Shown: positions 42,592 through 53,194 of the stretch, piece after piece | How the letters are laid out: every line of letters begins with the position of its first letter | Position numbering within the stretch: the stretch's first letter is position 1 | From: Cyclobacteriaceae bacterium | Lineage (GTDB): Bacteria > Bacteroidota > Bacteroidia > Cytophagales > Cyclobacteriaceae | Reading direction: 5' to 3' | Assembly (NCBI GenBank): GCA_016787605.1 | Contig: JAEUUE010000138.1 | Coordinates: forward strand, 58,087-122,086 | Length of the DNA stretch: 64,000 nt | Notes under the pieces: generated by a model | What the model saw: only the letters and a program-made list of their open reading frames with translations | Told to the model about the DNA's origin: nothing | Databases searched by the model: none | Translations under genes and position numbers: made by a program

Positions 42592-44970
42592 CTATTCCGC
42601 CCGTAGGCTGTTGACCGGGTTGGCCTTCGCCGACTTGATGGCCTGGTAGCTCACCGTAGCGACGGCAATACCCACGGCAGCAAGGACTGCAACCACGTAT
42701 ACCGTAGGCCCGATATCCACGCGGTAGGCAAAGTTCTCGAGGATCAGCTTGACGATGAATATCCCGGCCACGACACCGAGAAGCGAAGCCAACACGACGA
42801 TATGGGCGAACTCCATCACCATTAACTTCCAGATCGCCCCGATGGAAGCTCCGTGCACCTTGCGCACGCCGATCTCTTTGGTGCGACGCTCGGCGGAGAA
42901 GGTGGCCAAACCAAACAACCCGATGCAGGCAATGAAGATGCCGACGTAGGTCAACTCCTGCATCAGCGTTCCCAGCTTCCTGAACTCAGCGTTCTGGTTC
43001 TCGCGGCCATCGTTCTCGTGCCAGATCTCAAACTGCCAGCCGTCGTCGAACCGCATCCAGGCCGTTTTGATGGCCGCTTCCGTCTCCTTGACACGATCGC
43101 CGGAAAGCCGGATGGCGGTGAACCCAAAATGATTGCGCATAACGGTCACAAAACCTGTCGCCTGGATTCGCACGGTAAGCGGCTCCATGTGGAAGTCCTT
43201 CAGCACGCCGATCACGGTGTAGCTGCTGTCGCCTTCGTAAATGGAAACCATCTTGCCAATGGCCTCGGCCGGTGTCCACCCATAATCACTCACGGCAGTC
43301 TCATTGAGCAGCATGGTGTGCTTGTCGGTGATGATTTCACGTGAAGGATAGCGACCGGCGACCAGGGGGATACCCAGAGCCTGGGCATATTCCGGGCCCA
43401 CTTCCATGATGATGGCGCCCTTTCGCTCTGTCACGGGCATGCCTTCGTACTGCACGGTCTGATACGACCCATTGGCGACGCCGGCGATGTACTCCACGTC
43501 AGGCAGGTTGGCCACCTCGCTGATGAAGGACTGGTAGTGATTATTCTCATTCCGCATCTTGTCGGAAGAACGCACATAAATAAGGTTCTTGGGGTTATAG
43601 CCCATGTCCTTGTTATTCATGTAGTCCAGCTGCTTGTTCAGCGTGAGGATGCCAATGAGCAAGGCCGTGACTACCATGAACTGAAACAGCACCAACCCCT
43701 TGCGCACGAAGAACCCGCCGGCCGGACCCTGGCTGCTCTTCAGTGTCCAGGCAGGACGATAAGACGAAAGGAAGAAGGCCGGGTAGAGACCGGCACCGAT
43801 GCCGATGAACAAGGCGATGACTCCCAGCGACACGATGGACTGCCAGGAAAAGAAGTCGATCTCCAGGTTTTGTCCCAGGTTCTGGTTGAATACCGGGAGC
43901 AGCAGGTAAGCCATGCCCGCACCAACCAGGATCGAGATCACGCTCATGACGATCGACTCGCCAAGAAACTGTGTAACGAGCGCGGGACGTTGGGCGCCGA
44001 GCGTTTTGCGCATGCCCACCTCCCTGGCGCGGCGGGCCGAGCGAGCCGTGGTCAGGTTCATGAAATTGATTGAGGCCAGCACCAGGACGAGAAAACCCAC
44101 CGCGCTCACGACGGTCACGTAAATGACGCTGGAGTTCTGACCTAGTTCATAATAGAGATTCGAATTCAGGTGAATGTCGGTCATCTTGATCACCGGCAGG
44201 TGCGCATTCTCTCCGCCATAGGCCACCGGGAAGTGCTTCTTGATGAAGTTGTCGAGCTCCTTCTCGTTGAATGCCTTTGCTCCTTCTTCATCCGGGATAT
44301 ACACATAGGTGTGCACCACGGGGTTGTTCCAGTTCTTCTCCACTTCGGCGCGGCGCGGATGGCTGTAGATGGGCAGCAGCAGGCCATACTGAAAGTGAGA
44401 ATTGCGGGGCAAGCGCTCCACGACACCCATGACCGTGTAGCTCATGTTGGTTTCGAGCATGGTAAACGTCTTGCCGATCGGGTCTTCGTCGCCGAAGAGA
44501 TTCTTGGCCTCCTCGGGGGTAATCAGCGCGTCGTTGGTCTGGCTGATGAACTTGGTTTGAACCTGGTCCTTGTCGCCCTTGATGAAGCGAATGTCGAAGA
44601 GGTTGAAAAAGGAAGTATCCACGAACATGATCAGGTTGGCGATCCCGTTCTTTTCGCCCACCCTCACCCGGTCGCCGCCCATAAAGGCCATGCTGGTGGC
44701 TTCCTTGATCTGGGGATAGTCGTCGACAAGTGCCTGCTTGATGGGAAACGAAATATTGGCCGTCGTGCCGCCGTCATTGAATTTCTGATGCACCCGGTAG
44801 AGATGCTCGGCCTTCGAATGAAACCGGTCGAAACTCAGTTCGTAATAGACCAGGCTGAGCGTCAGAAAAAAGATGGCCATCCCGAGCGCAAGACCCAGGA
44901 CATTGATAAAGCTGTATCCCCTGTACTTGAGGATATTGCGGATGGCAATGACAAGATAGTTTTTCAGCAT
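42592..44970 (-). CDS. FtsX/MacB-type ABC transporter permease (orphan)
   Basis: 792 residues, duplicated MacB_PCD-FtsX layout: N-terminal GLALGMAIFFLTLSLVYYE helix, periplasmic domain, core 1 with INFMNLTTARSARRAREVGM, second periplasmic domain (about 440-660), and core 2 with RRTKEIGVRKVHGAS and KANPVNSLRAE. Fourth such protein in the window and again without an ATPase. Its 3' end faces a hairpin-bearing repeat (about 42549-42591) after the FKBP gene. Confidence 0.9.
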   Translation of the reverse strand: MLKNYLVIAIRNILKYRGYSFINVLGLALGMAIFFLTLSLVYYELSFDRFHSKAEHLYRVHQKFNDGGTTANISFPIKQALVDDYPQIKEATSMAFMGGDRVRVGEKNGIANLIMFVDTSFFNLFDIRFIKGDKDQVQTKFISQTNDALITPEEAKNLFGDEDPIGKTFTMLETNMSYTVMGVVERLPRNSHFQYGLLLPIYSHPRRAEVEKNWNNPVVHTYVYIPDEEGAKAFNEKELDNFIKKHFPVAYGGENAHLPVIKMTDIHLNSNLYYELGQNSSVIYVTVVSAVGFLVLVLASINFMNLTTARSARRAREVGMRKTLGAQRPALVTQFLGESIVMSVISILVGAGMAYLLLPVFNQNLGQNLEIDFFSWQSIVSLGVIALFIGIGAGLYPAFFLSSYRPAWTLKSSQGPAGGFFVRKGLVLFQFMVVTALLIGILTLNKQLDYMNNKDMGYNPKNLIYVRSSDKMRNENNHYQSFISEVANLPDVEYIAGVANGSYQTVQYEGMPVTERKGAIIMEVGPEYAQALGIPLVAGRYPSREIITDKHTMLLNETAVSDYGWTPAEAIGKMVSIYEGDSSYTVIGVLKDFHMEPLTVRIQATGFVTVMRNHFGFTAIRLSGDRVKETEAAIKTAWMRFDDGWQFEIWHENDGRENQNAEFRKLGTLMQELTYVGIFIACIGLFGLATFSAERRTKEIGVRKVHGASIGAIWKLMVMEFAHIVVLASLLGVVAGIFIVKLILENFAYRVDIGPTVYVVAVLAAVGIAVATVSYQAIKSAKANPVNSLRAE

Positions 44971-45150
44971 AATCGAACGGAAAAAGGGGACTTTACCGGT
45001 GATTCAAACGTTAAGTTCCCAAAAAGGATGTCATCGCCGCAGGCTGTGACAATTTCTTACAAAAACCCTCTAATACCACATGAAAGGGCATGCAATGGGT
45101 ACGGGGGCAACGTACCTTGTGATGAGACCCAAGAACCGATCAACCCTCTT

Positions 45151-45609
45151 ATGCGCAGCCCATCAAAATGGCCCCTTTCCAAAGCCTGGCTCGTGGTGGC
45201 CACCCTGGACATCCTGGCTGCCATCGTCCAGACACTGGCGGGCGGCGGTAACCTGAGCCGGCTGGGTCAATATATTGCCAGCGGGGTATTCGGCCGCTCG
45301 GCCTTTGAAGGTGGCGTGACCTATGCCCTGATGGGCTATGTCTTTCACTACGGCATCGCCTTCGGCTGGACCGCCCTGTTCTACGTTGTCTACCCGCGGG
45401 TCAACCTTCTTCACCGAAACTGGGTAATTACCGGCGTTGGCTACGGAATGTTTGTCTGGTTCATGATGAACCGGGTAATCCTGCCCTTGTCGAACGTGCC
45501 TCAGGGCCCCTTTGACCTGGCACGGGCCACCCTGGCTTGTACCATCCTGATAGTCGCGATTGGGTTACCCTTGGCGTGGATGTCTTCCCGGGGAAGAAAT
45601 CGTGATTAG
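45151..45609 (+). CDS. Four-helix membrane protein, DUF1440/YagU-like
   Basis: 152 residues from the ATG at 45151; the open frame extends far upstream but only antisense to the permease. Four hydrophobic segments (about 11-30, 46-70, 75-100, 125-145), with TLDILAAIVQTLAGGGN near the start and FGRSAFEGGVTYALMGYVFHYGI, resembling YagU/DUF1440-type inner-membrane proteins. Function unknown. Divergent from the permease, followed by the T9SS gene. Confidence 0.6.
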   Translation: MRSPSKWPLSKAWLVVATLDILAAIVQTLAGGGNLSRLGQYIASGVFGRSAFEGGVTYALMGYVFHYGIAFGWTALFYVVYPRVNLLHRNWVITGVGYGMFVWFMMNRVILPLSNVPQGPFDLARATLACTILIVAIGLPLAWMSSRGRNRD

Positions 45610-45670
45610 TTCCCCCGTTTACCCCGGCAAAACATGGCTTTCCCATACTGGAGAACCATGCCCGTTTTCT

Positions 45671-45678
45671 TAACTTTG
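45671..45678 (+). promoter_or_regulatory. -7 element TAACTTTG before the T9SS gene
   Basis: Matches TAnnTTTG. It lies downstream of two in-frame ATGs (45634 and 45658), which supports the later GTG at 45706 as the real start. Confidence 0.5.
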
Positions 45679-45705
45679 ACCTCTCTTTTCCACCTACACC
45701 GCACC

Positions 45706-48700
45706 GTGAAGAAAATCACCCTCCTTCTCTTCTTGCTTGGCGCAGGCGTGGCGTTTGCACAACCTGCAAATGACAACTATGCGTCAGCCGTTGATATCTC
45801 CGCTTTGATTGGGGGATGTTCCGCCAACGCAGCGTATACGACGGTGAATGCCACAGCAGATCTGAATAAGGGGAGTCAGTGGGATTCCGGGCCGAACTAC
45901 AATGTCTGGTTCAAGTTCACGGCCACCACCAATTACATGAAGGTTCAGCTGAATACCGGGGCACCGGAAGGAACCCTTCAGTACCCTTACCTGGCGATGT
46001 GGGCCACCAACGGCACCACCGAACTGGTCTCCATGAACCGCAATGGCCAGTACACCGATCTCGAGGTGGACTACTACGGCCTCACGCCCGGCGTGGTGTA
46101 CTACGTGTCCGTTGACAACCTCACCGGTGCCGGCTACCGTGGCACCTTCAAACTGTGCCTGAGCGATGTGGCCGACTACAACTTTTATGAAGGAGCCACC
46201 GATATCTCTTCCCTCATCAACAGTTGTTCCGCGGACGGCGCCTACACCACCGTCAACGCCACGGCCGACAAGAACAAGGGCAGCGCCTGGGATAGCGGGC
46301 CCAACTACAACCGCTGGTTCAAGTTCACGGCCACCACCAATTACATGAAGGTGCAATTGAAGACCGGGGCGCCCGAAGGTACTCTTCAGTACCCTTACCT
46401 CGCCATGTGGGCTACCAACGGCACTACCGAACTGGTTTCCATGAACCGCAACGGCCAGTACACCGATCTCGAGGTGGACTACTACGGCCTCACGCCCGGC
46501 GTGGTGTACTACGTGTCCGTTGACAACCTCACCGGTGCCGGCTACCGCGGCACCTTCAAACTGTGCCTGAGCGATGTGGCCGACTACAACTTTTATGAAG
46601 GAGCCACCGATATCTCTTCCCTCATCAACAGTTGCTCCGCCGACGGCGCCTACACCACCGTCAACGCCACGGCCGACAAGAACAAGGGCAGCGCCTGGGA
46701 TAGCGGACCCAACTACAACCGCTGGTTCAAGTTCACGGCCACCACCAGTTACATGAAGGTGCAATTGAAGACCGGGGCGCCCGAAGGAACTCTCCAGTAC
46801 CCTTACCTCGCCATGTGGGCCACCAACGGCACCACCGAACTGGTTTCCATGAACCGCAACGGCCAGTACACCGACCTCGAAGTTGACTATTACGGACTCA
46901 CGCCGGGTGTCGTGTACTACGTGTCCGTTGACAACCTCACCGGTACCGGCTACCGCGGCACCTTCAAACTCTGCCTGAGCGACGTGGTCGACTACAACTT
47001 TTATGAAGGAGCCACCGATATCTCTTCCCTCATCAACAGTTGCTCCGCGGACGGCGCCTACACCACCGTCAACGCCACGGCCGACAAGAACAAGGGCAGC
47101 GCCTGGGATAGCGGACCCAACTACAACCGCTGGTTCAAATTTACGGCCACCACCAATTACATGAAGGTGCAATTGAAGACCGGGGCGCCCGAAGGAACTC
47201 TCCAGTACCCTTATCTCGCCATGTGGGCTACCAACGGCACCACCGAACTGGTTTCCATGAACCGCAACGGCCAGTACACCGACCTCGAAGTTGACTATTA
47301 CGGACTCACGCCGGGTGTCGTGTACTATGTGTCCGTTGACAACCTCACCGGTACCGGCTACCGCGGCACCTTCAAACTCTGCCTGAGCGATGTACCTGAC
47401 TATAACTTCTACGAGGGAGCCACTGACATCACCAGCCTCATCAACAACTGTTCTGCAGCCGGAGCGTACACAACCGTCAATGCCACGGCCGACAAGAACA
47501 AGGGCAGTGCCTGGGATACCGGGCCCAATTACAACCGCTGGTTCAAGTTTACTGCGTCAGCCTCCGGATACATCCGCGTTCAACTTAACACGGGTGGGGC
47601 TGACGGTACACTCCAATACCCCTACCTGGCTTTGTGGGCCACCAATGGCACCACGGAACTCACGTCGGTGAACCGTAATGGTCAGTACACCGATATCGAA
47701 GTCGACTACCTGGGCCTGACACCCGGTGCGGTGTACTACATATCGGTCGATAACCTCACCGGTACCGGGTACCGGGGCACCTTCAAACTTTGCCTTTCGG
47801 ATGGCATTGGAAACAACTACTACGAGGGGGCTACGGATGTCAGCAGTTTCATCAATGGATGCACTTCCGATGCCGCCTACACCACGGTGGATGCAACACC
47901 GGACAAGAACAAGGGCAGTGCCTGGGATAGCGGACCCAACTACAACCGCTGGTTCAAATTCATCGCGACTACCACGTACATGAAGGTCCAGCTTCTCACC
48001 GGAGGCAGCGAGGGAACCCTTCAGTATCCGTACCTCGCGTTGTGGTCAACCAACGGAACCACCGAACTGGTCTCCATGAACCGAAACGGCCAGTACACCG
48101 ATCTCGAAGTGGACTACATGGGGCTGGTCCCTGGGGTGACCTACTATATTTCGGTGGATAACCTCACCGGCCTAGGCTATCGCGGCTCATTCAAATTGTG
48201 CCTGAGCGATGTGGCCGACTACAACTACTATGAGGGTGCCGTGACCCTTACCGACTTGAACAACTGGTGTTCCGCCGATGGCGCCTATACCACGGTGAAC
48301 GCAACCCCCGACAAAAACAAAGGGGCTCTCTGGGATACCGGTCCCAACTACAACCGCTGGTTCAAGTTTACCGCGCTGCACACCTCCGCCACCATTCAAT
48401 TAAGAACTGGTGCGCCCGAAGGCACCTTACAATACCCCTACCTTGCTCTCTGGGCCAGCAACGGCACCACCGGGTTGGCATCGGTGAACCGGGCCGGCCA
48501 ATATGTTGACCTTTCCATTACCTATAACACGCTGGTGGTGGGGAATACCTACTACATCTCCGTGGATAACCTCACCGGCGCGGGCTACCGGGGGACCTTC
48601 AAACTCTGCATCATGAATGTTGAGCCGACCGTCTATTACACGCGTGCAGATGGTGACTGGAGCACCACCGCCACCTGGTCGACCACCGGGTACGGGGGAC

Positions 48701-50589
48701 CGACGGCCCCTTCACCACCTACCGTGGGCAGTATTGCCAACATCCGGGACAACGCGGTAACAGTAACCAGCGGCACGGTCCAAGTGGCCGGTCTCAATAT
48801 CTCTACCAGCGGAACCAACACTTCCCTGACTATTGACAACGCGACGCTGCAGGTAAACGGACAAGCCGCATTTACGAATGCCACGAACAACTCCCTGACC
48901 ACGACCATACAAAACGCTGGTTCCTTGCAGGTGGCGAACAACATGACCGTTACCCGCAGCGGTGGCACCGGTGCACTTCAAATTGCCGTACCCGGCGGAA
49001 CCCTTTCCGTCGGACAAGACCTTAGCTTGCTCAGCTCGGCAGGAACGGTGACGAACAATTCCCTGACGTTTAGCAACAATTCAACCCTCACCGTCGGACG
49101 CGATCTTACCCTAGCCAATACCGGCGGAACCAAGATTGGATTAACCTTCAACAACACCGCCGGGCTTACGTTGGGCCGCGACCTCACCTTCACTGCATCG
49201 GCTGCCTTGCTCACGGAACTGATTTTCAATAACAGCGCCACGATGAGCATCCGGAGAAACATCGTTCGCGGAGGCACTCCCTTCGGTATGCTGACCTTCA
49301 ACAACACATCCACGCTCACCTTCAACGCGACCGGAAACCAACAAGTCATTGCCGCTTCTGCGGGTTCCGGGGGCGATGCCATCACTTACCGAAACGTGAT
49401 CATCAATAACACCAGCGGGTTTGCCATTGACTTCACGATGGGCGGCCTTGCGAACATCCTGGGCAACCTGACCCTTACCCAGGGTATTGTCCAGACCACG
49501 GGCGCCAACTATCTCGCGTTGTCCAATGCCAGCACCGTTAACCTGGGAAGCACCAGTTCATTCATCGACGGTCCGATGTCAATTGACGTGGCCACCAGCA
49601 CCCCCACTACGCTCAACTTACCCCTGGGAAAAAGCGGAACATACAGGCCGCTCGTGCTGAATGTTACCCATTCGGATGCGACGAACGTGACCTACAATGC
49701 AGAGCACTTCAATGCTTCGGCGGCAGCACTTGGCTACACGCTGCCGGGTTCCATCGAACGGGTTTCCGGCGTCCGGTACTGGAGTGTTACACGATCGGCC
49801 GTCGCCAACCTCACCACGGCCACCGCCACCCTGTACTACGGAATTGGCAGCACCGACGGAGTCTCTGACCCCGCGAATCTCCGGGTAGTAAAAACAAACG
49901 GCGCGGGAACGGTGTGGTTTGACGTAGGCGGAACAGGCTCTGCGGCCGGCACCGGGACGATCACGTCAGATCCCTTCATTACCTTCAGCCTCATGACGCT
50001 CGGCAATGCAAACGGCGGCACCAATACCCTGCCTATTGAGTTGAAGTCATTTGAGGCGGAGCCCCGCGGCTCTCACGTGTATGTACAGTGGATCACCGAA
50101 TCTGAGGTGAATAACGACTACTTTGACATCGAACGCTCCCCGGACGGCCAGTCTTTCGTCTCCTTCGCACGCGTTGCCGGACAAGGAACCAAAGTGGCTC
50201 CCACGCAATATGGGTACATCGATGAAAAACCTTTTGGAGGCAAGTCCTACTACCGCCTGAAACAAACGGACTACGACGGGAGCTCCACCTATTCAAAGGT
50301 CGTTCTCGTTGAAATGAATCCCGCCCGGAAGGCATCAATTTCCGTGCAACCCAACCCGGTCTCCGGTGACCAGTTTTCCGTGATGGCCTATGGTCTTGCG
50401 TCGGACCAGGTGGTCGGCATCCGGATGACCGACCTGCTCGGTCGAACCGTATTTCTTCGGGAATACACAACGAACAATTCCCTGGTGCACGAAATGCAGG
50501 TGCCGCGAAATGACTTGCCGGCCGGCGTGTATGTGATCACCCTGTGGCACAAGGAAGGGCAGGTAGCGACCCGACTGGTCGTCCGGTAG
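45706..50589 (+). CDS. Large T9SS-exported protein with seven ~136-residue repeats
   Basis: 1627 residues from the GTG at 45706, which leads straight into the signal peptide (KKITLLLFLLGAGVAFAQ). Seven PPC-like beta-sandwich repeats follow (about 45769-48621, one per 408 bases), each with ADKNKGSAWDSGPNYNRWFK and GTLQYPYLAMWATNGTTEL. Then comes a strand-rich stalk with recurring NNSTLTVGRDLTL blocks (about 48630-49500), an Fn3-like module starting LPIELKSFEA, and a type A sorting domain (SVQPNPVSGDQF to ATRLVVR). It is secreted by the type IX system and probably attached to the cell surface, as an adhesin or binding protein. Confidence 0.85.
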   Translation: MKKITLLLFLLGAGVAFAQPANDNYASAVDISALIGGCSANAAYTTVNATADLNKGSQWDSGPNYNVWFKFTATTNYMKVQLNTGAPEGTLQYPYLAMWATNGTTELVSMNRNGQYTDLEVDYYGLTPGVVYYVSVDNLTGAGYRGTFKLCLSDVADYNFYEGATDISSLINSCSADGAYTTVNATADKNKGSAWDSGPNYNRWFKFTATTNYMKVQLKTGAPEGTLQYPYLAMWATNGTTELVSMNRNGQYTDLEVDYYGLTPGVVYYVSVDNLTGAGYRGTFKLCLSDVADYNFYEGATDISSLINSCSADGAYTTVNATADKNKGSAWDSGPNYNRWFKFTATTSYMKVQLKTGAPEGTLQYPYLAMWATNGTTELVSMNRNGQYTDLEVDYYGLTPGVVYYVSVDNLTGTGYRGTFKLCLSDVVDYNFYEGATDISSLINSCSADGAYTTVNATADKNKGSAWDSGPNYNRWFKFTATTNYMKVQLKTGAPEGTLQYPYLAMWATNGTTELVSMNRNGQYTDLEVDYYGLTPGVVYYVSVDNLTGTGYRGTFKLCLSDVPDYNFYEGATDITSLINNCSAAGAYTTVNATADKNKGSAWDTGPNYNRWFKFTASASGYIRVQLNTGGADGTLQYPYLALWATNGTTELTSVNRNGQYTDIEVDYLGLTPGAVYYISVDNLTGTGYRGTFKLCLSDGIGNNYYEGATDVSSFINGCTSDAAYTTVDATPDKNKGSAWDSGPNYNRWFKFIATTTYMKVQLLTGGSEGTLQYPYLALWSTNGTTELVSMNRNGQYTDLEVDYMGLVPGVTYYISVDNLTGLGYRGSFKLCLSDVADYNYYEGAVTLTDLNNWCSADGAYTTVNATPDKNKGALWDTGPNYNRWFKFTALHTSATIQLRTGAPEGTLQYPYLALWASNGTTGLASVNRAGQYVDLSITYNTLVVGNTYYISVDNLTGAGYRGTFKLCIMNVEPTVYYTRADGDWSTTATWSTTGYGGPTAPSPPTVGSIANIRDNAVTVTSGTVQVAGLNISTSGTNTSLTIDNATLQVNGQAAFTNATNNSLTTTIQNAGSLQVANNMTVTRSGGTGALQIAVPGGTLSVGQDLSLLSSAGTVTNNSLTFSNNSTLTVGRDLTLANTGGTKIGLTFNNTAGLTLGRDLTFTASAALLTELIFNNSATMSIRRNIVRGGTPFGMLTFNNTSTLTFNATGNQQVIAASAGSGGDAITYRNVIINNTSGFAIDFTMGGLANILGNLTLTQGIVQTTGANYLALSNASTVNLGSTSSFIDGPMSIDVATSTPTTLNLPLGKSGTYRPLVLNVTHSDATNVTYNAEHFNASAAALGYTLPGSIERVSGVRYWSVTRSAVANLTTATATLYYGIGSTDGVSDPANLRVVKTNGAGTVWFDVGGTGSAAGTGTITSDPFITFSLMTLGNANGGTNTLPIELKSFEAEPRGSHVYVQWITESEVNNDYFDIERSPDGQSFVSFARVAGQGTKVAPTQYGYIDEKPFGGKSYYRLKQTDYDGSSTYSKVVLVEMNPARKASISVQPNPVSGDQFSVMAYGLASDQVVGIRMTDLLGRTVFLREYTTNNSLVHEMQVPRNDLPAGVYVITLWHKEGQVATRLVVR
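45769..48621 (+). repeat. Seven tandem 408-bp coding repeats
   Basis: Repeats 2, 3 and 4 (starting near 46174, 46582 and 46990) are almost identical at DNA level, repeats 1 and 5 slightly different, repeats 6 and 7 more diverged. Pattern of recent amplification from the centre. Minus-strand frames running through the block are by-products of the repeat. Confidence 0.9.
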
Positions 50590-50639
50590 AGACCGCACCG
50601 AAACCGAGAGCCTGATCAGGCAGCCTGGTGAAACCATGA

Positions 50640-50662
50640 TTGGACCGCAAGGCCTACCTTTG
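50640..50662 (+). promoter_or_regulatory. Promoter of the GH2 gene
   Basis: TTG at 50640-50642 and TACCTTTG at 50655-50662; the -7 matches TAnnTTTG, 22 bases before the ATG at 50685. The -33 spacing is a little short. Confidence 0.45.
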
Positions 50663-50684
50663 ATGACCAAGATGCGCCTTGCCT

Positions 50685-53108
50685 ATGAACCGATTACTGA
50701 CCCTTCTTTTCCTGCTCTCACTCTTCCACGCGGGGTTAGCCCAGACGAGAATCGTCCAACCCCTGCGCGAGAGTTGGAAATTTGCCCTGGGCAACTCACC
50801 ACAGGCCGCCGATCCCGCTTTTGACGATAAGGCATGGTCGACCGTCACGGTGCCCCACGACTGGGCTATCACCGGCCCTTCTATTCCCGATGGCGACGGA
50901 AATACCGGCAAGCTTCCCTGGAAAGGTGAAGGCTGGTATCGCAGAACCCTCGACATCCCTGCGGCTCATGCCGGTAAAGCGATCTACTTGTTGTTCGACG
51001 GTGTGATGGCCTATCCTGAAGTCTACGTCAACGGCCAACTCGCCGGAACGTGGGATTATGGCTACAACTCCTTCTATCTCGACATCACCCGCCTGGTGCA
51101 ACCGGGAAAGCCAAACCTTCTTGCCGTGCACGCCGACACGCGCCAGCACGACAGCCGGTGGTACCCCGGTGCAGGCATCTACCGAAAGGTCCAATTAATG
51201 ATCGTTGACCCTCTCCATGTCGCCGTATGGGGAACGAACATCTCCACGCCTATCGTCAAGCCACACTACGCCGACGTGCGCATCGTCACCATGGTAGTCA
51301 ATGCCCGTTCCGCTTCAGACTCCGTGCGTGTGCACTGGGAAATCCTGAGTCCGTCAGGACAGGTGGTAGCCGAGCGATCCAGGAAACTGCTTGCTTCCCG
51401 CGGATCCACTGAAGTCGAGTCCACGCTGACCCTTGTTAATCCGCGCCGATGGGATATTACCGACCCGGCGTTGTACCAGGTCCGAACCACCGTCTCTCAG
51501 GGCGCGACACCAACTGACCAGGTACTCACTTCCTTTGGCGTGAGGACCATTCGGTTTACCGCTGACCACGGCTTTTATCTCAACGACCGGCGCGTACAAC
51601 TCAAGGGTGTCAACCTCCACCACGATCACGGGCCCCTTGGCGCGGCCTTCTACCCGCGCGCCATGGAGCGGCAACTCGAAATCATGAAAAGCATGGGCGC
51701 TAACGCCGTTCGGACGAGCCACAACGCGCCCGCCCCGGAGTTGCTCGACCTCTGCGACAAGATGGGACTCCTGGTTTTCAACGAACTGTTCGACAAGTAC
51801 GATGCCAAAGCCGACCTGAAGCCCGGCGCTGATTTCGACGAGTTTGCCCACCGCAACGTGAAGAACTGGATGCTTCGCGACCGGAATCATCCGTCCATTT
51901 TCCTGTGGAGCGTCGGCAATGAAATCGGAGACGTGCAGTACAACATCAACGGGGGATTTCAAAAACTGCAGACGATGGTCAACTATGTCCGGCGTTACGA
52001 TCCCACGCGGCCGGTGACGCTGGTGTGCGACAACCAGCCCAGCGCCGCGCTTCGTCACTTTGATTATTACGACGTCCACAGTTGGAACTACGGGAGGCGC
52101 TACGCCCTGGCCCGCCAGCTGGAACCCAACAAGCCGGTCATCATCAGCGAATCGGCCTCCACGGTGAGTACGAGGGGCTTCTATGAATTGCCTTTGCCCG
52201 CCAAAAAAACCGACTTTACCAAATCGCTGCAGGTGAGTTCCTATGACCTCAACGCACCCGACTGGGCCGAGATCGCCGATGACGACTTCATGTGGCAACA
52301 AGAGGAAGAATATGTCGCCGGGGAATTCGTCTGGACGGGTTTCGATTACCTGGGCGAACCCACGCCCTATACCAACGAGTGGGCCAAAGCCAACGGTCTC
52401 ACCGATCGCGAAGCCGCACGGGGCTCTTACTTCGGCATTGTCGACATGTGCGGCATCCCCAAAGACCGGTATTACCTGTACAAGAGTTATTGGAAGCCGG
52501 AGGAAACCACCGTACACATTCTCCCCCACTGGAACTGGGGCTCCACAACGGGTCAAATCCCCGTGATGGTATACACCAACGGCGACTGCGCCGAGTTGTT
52601 CCTGAACGGTCAGTCGCTGGGCATGCGCTGCAAGCAGCCGAAGTCACCCAAATCAACCGAGCGATTCCGGCTGATGTGGGACGGGGTGAACTACAAGCCC
52701 GGTGAACTCAGGGCTGTTGCCTTCAAGGAAGGGCGGAAGATCGGCGAACAAACCATGCGCACAGCCGGCGAGCCTTACGCCCTTCGGCTGAGTGTGGACC
52801 GAACGACGATCAAATCAGACGGGATGGATTTGGCGTATGTGTTGGTTGAGGCAGTGGATAAGAACGGGAATCCTTGCCCGATGGCAAGTCATCTCGTCGA
52901 TATTTCCATCACTGGGCCTACACAAATTGCCGGAATCGGTAACGGTGATCCGCAATGCCTTGACTCTTTCCAGGGAAACCGGATCAAGCTCTTTCACGGC
53001 AAGTCCATGATCATTCTCACGGGAACAGGTGCAGCCGGAGAAGCAAAGGTTTCGGTGAGCAGCGGTGACTTGGTGAAAAGCGTTGCCGTGGTCAAGATGA
53101 TGTACTAA
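50685..53108 (+). CDS. Secreted GH2 beta-galactosidase-type glycosidase
   Basis: 807 residues from the ATG at 50685 (a TTG two codons earlier is unlikely). Signal peptide ends GLAQ (about 20). Sugar-binding N-domain (VPHDWAITGP to WYPGAGIYR), an Ig-like domain, then the TIM barrel with acid/base Glu413 in GNEIGD and nucleophile Glu489 in ISESAS. Followed by a DUF4982-like module (PHWNW, YTNGDCAELFLNGQSLGM) and a terminal Ig-like domain. It hydrolyses beta-galactosides or related sugars in the periplasm. With the GH53 galactanase nearby it suits degradation of galactan side chains. Confidence 0.93.
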   Translation: MNRLLTLLFLLSLFHAGLAQTRIVQPLRESWKFALGNSPQAADPAFDDKAWSTVTVPHDWAITGPSIPDGDGNTGKLPWKGEGWYRRTLDIPAAHAGKAIYLLFDGVMAYPEVYVNGQLAGTWDYGYNSFYLDITRLVQPGKPNLLAVHADTRQHDSRWYPGAGIYRKVQLMIVDPLHVAVWGTNISTPIVKPHYADVRIVTMVVNARSASDSVRVHWEILSPSGQVVAERSRKLLASRGSTEVESTLTLVNPRRWDITDPALYQVRTTVSQGATPTDQVLTSFGVRTIRFTADHGFYLNDRRVQLKGVNLHHDHGPLGAAFYPRAMERQLEIMKSMGANAVRTSHNAPAPELLDLCDKMGLLVFNELFDKYDAKADLKPGADFDEFAHRNVKNWMLRDRNHPSIFLWSVGNEIGDVQYNINGGFQKLQTMVNYVRRYDPTRPVTLVCDNQPSAALRHFDYYDVHSWNYGRRYALARQLEPNKPVIISESASTVSTRGFYELPLPAKKTDFTKSLQVSSYDLNAPDWAEIADDDFMWQQEEEYVAGEFVWTGFDYLGEPTPYTNEWAKANGLTDREAARGSYFGIVDMCGIPKDRYYLYKSYWKPEETTVHILPHWNWGSTTGQIPVMVYTNGDCAELFLNGQSLGMRCKQPKSPKSTERFRLMWDGVNYKPGELRAVAFKEGRKIGEQTMRTAGEPYALRLSVDRTTIKSDGMDLAYVLVEAVDKNGNPCPMASHLVDISITGPTQIAGIGNGDPQCLDSFQGNRIKLFHGKSMIILTGTGAAGEAKVSVSSGDLVKSVAVVKMMY

Positions 53109-53194
53109 AATCCCCCCTTCTCAGGGAAACAAATCAGGATGCCGGCCCCTACCTTTCAGTTAACTGCAAACTCTGACCAACTAAACCCTTCCTT

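Noticed and set aside
44170-45150. Upstream extension of the four-helix membrane protein
   Set aside because: Antisense to the permease at 42592-44970 and without hydrophobic pattern.
45784-47172. 462-codon minus-strand repetitive frame
   Set aside because: By-product of the 408-bp repeats, whose length is divisible by three so that open antisense frames are copied too.
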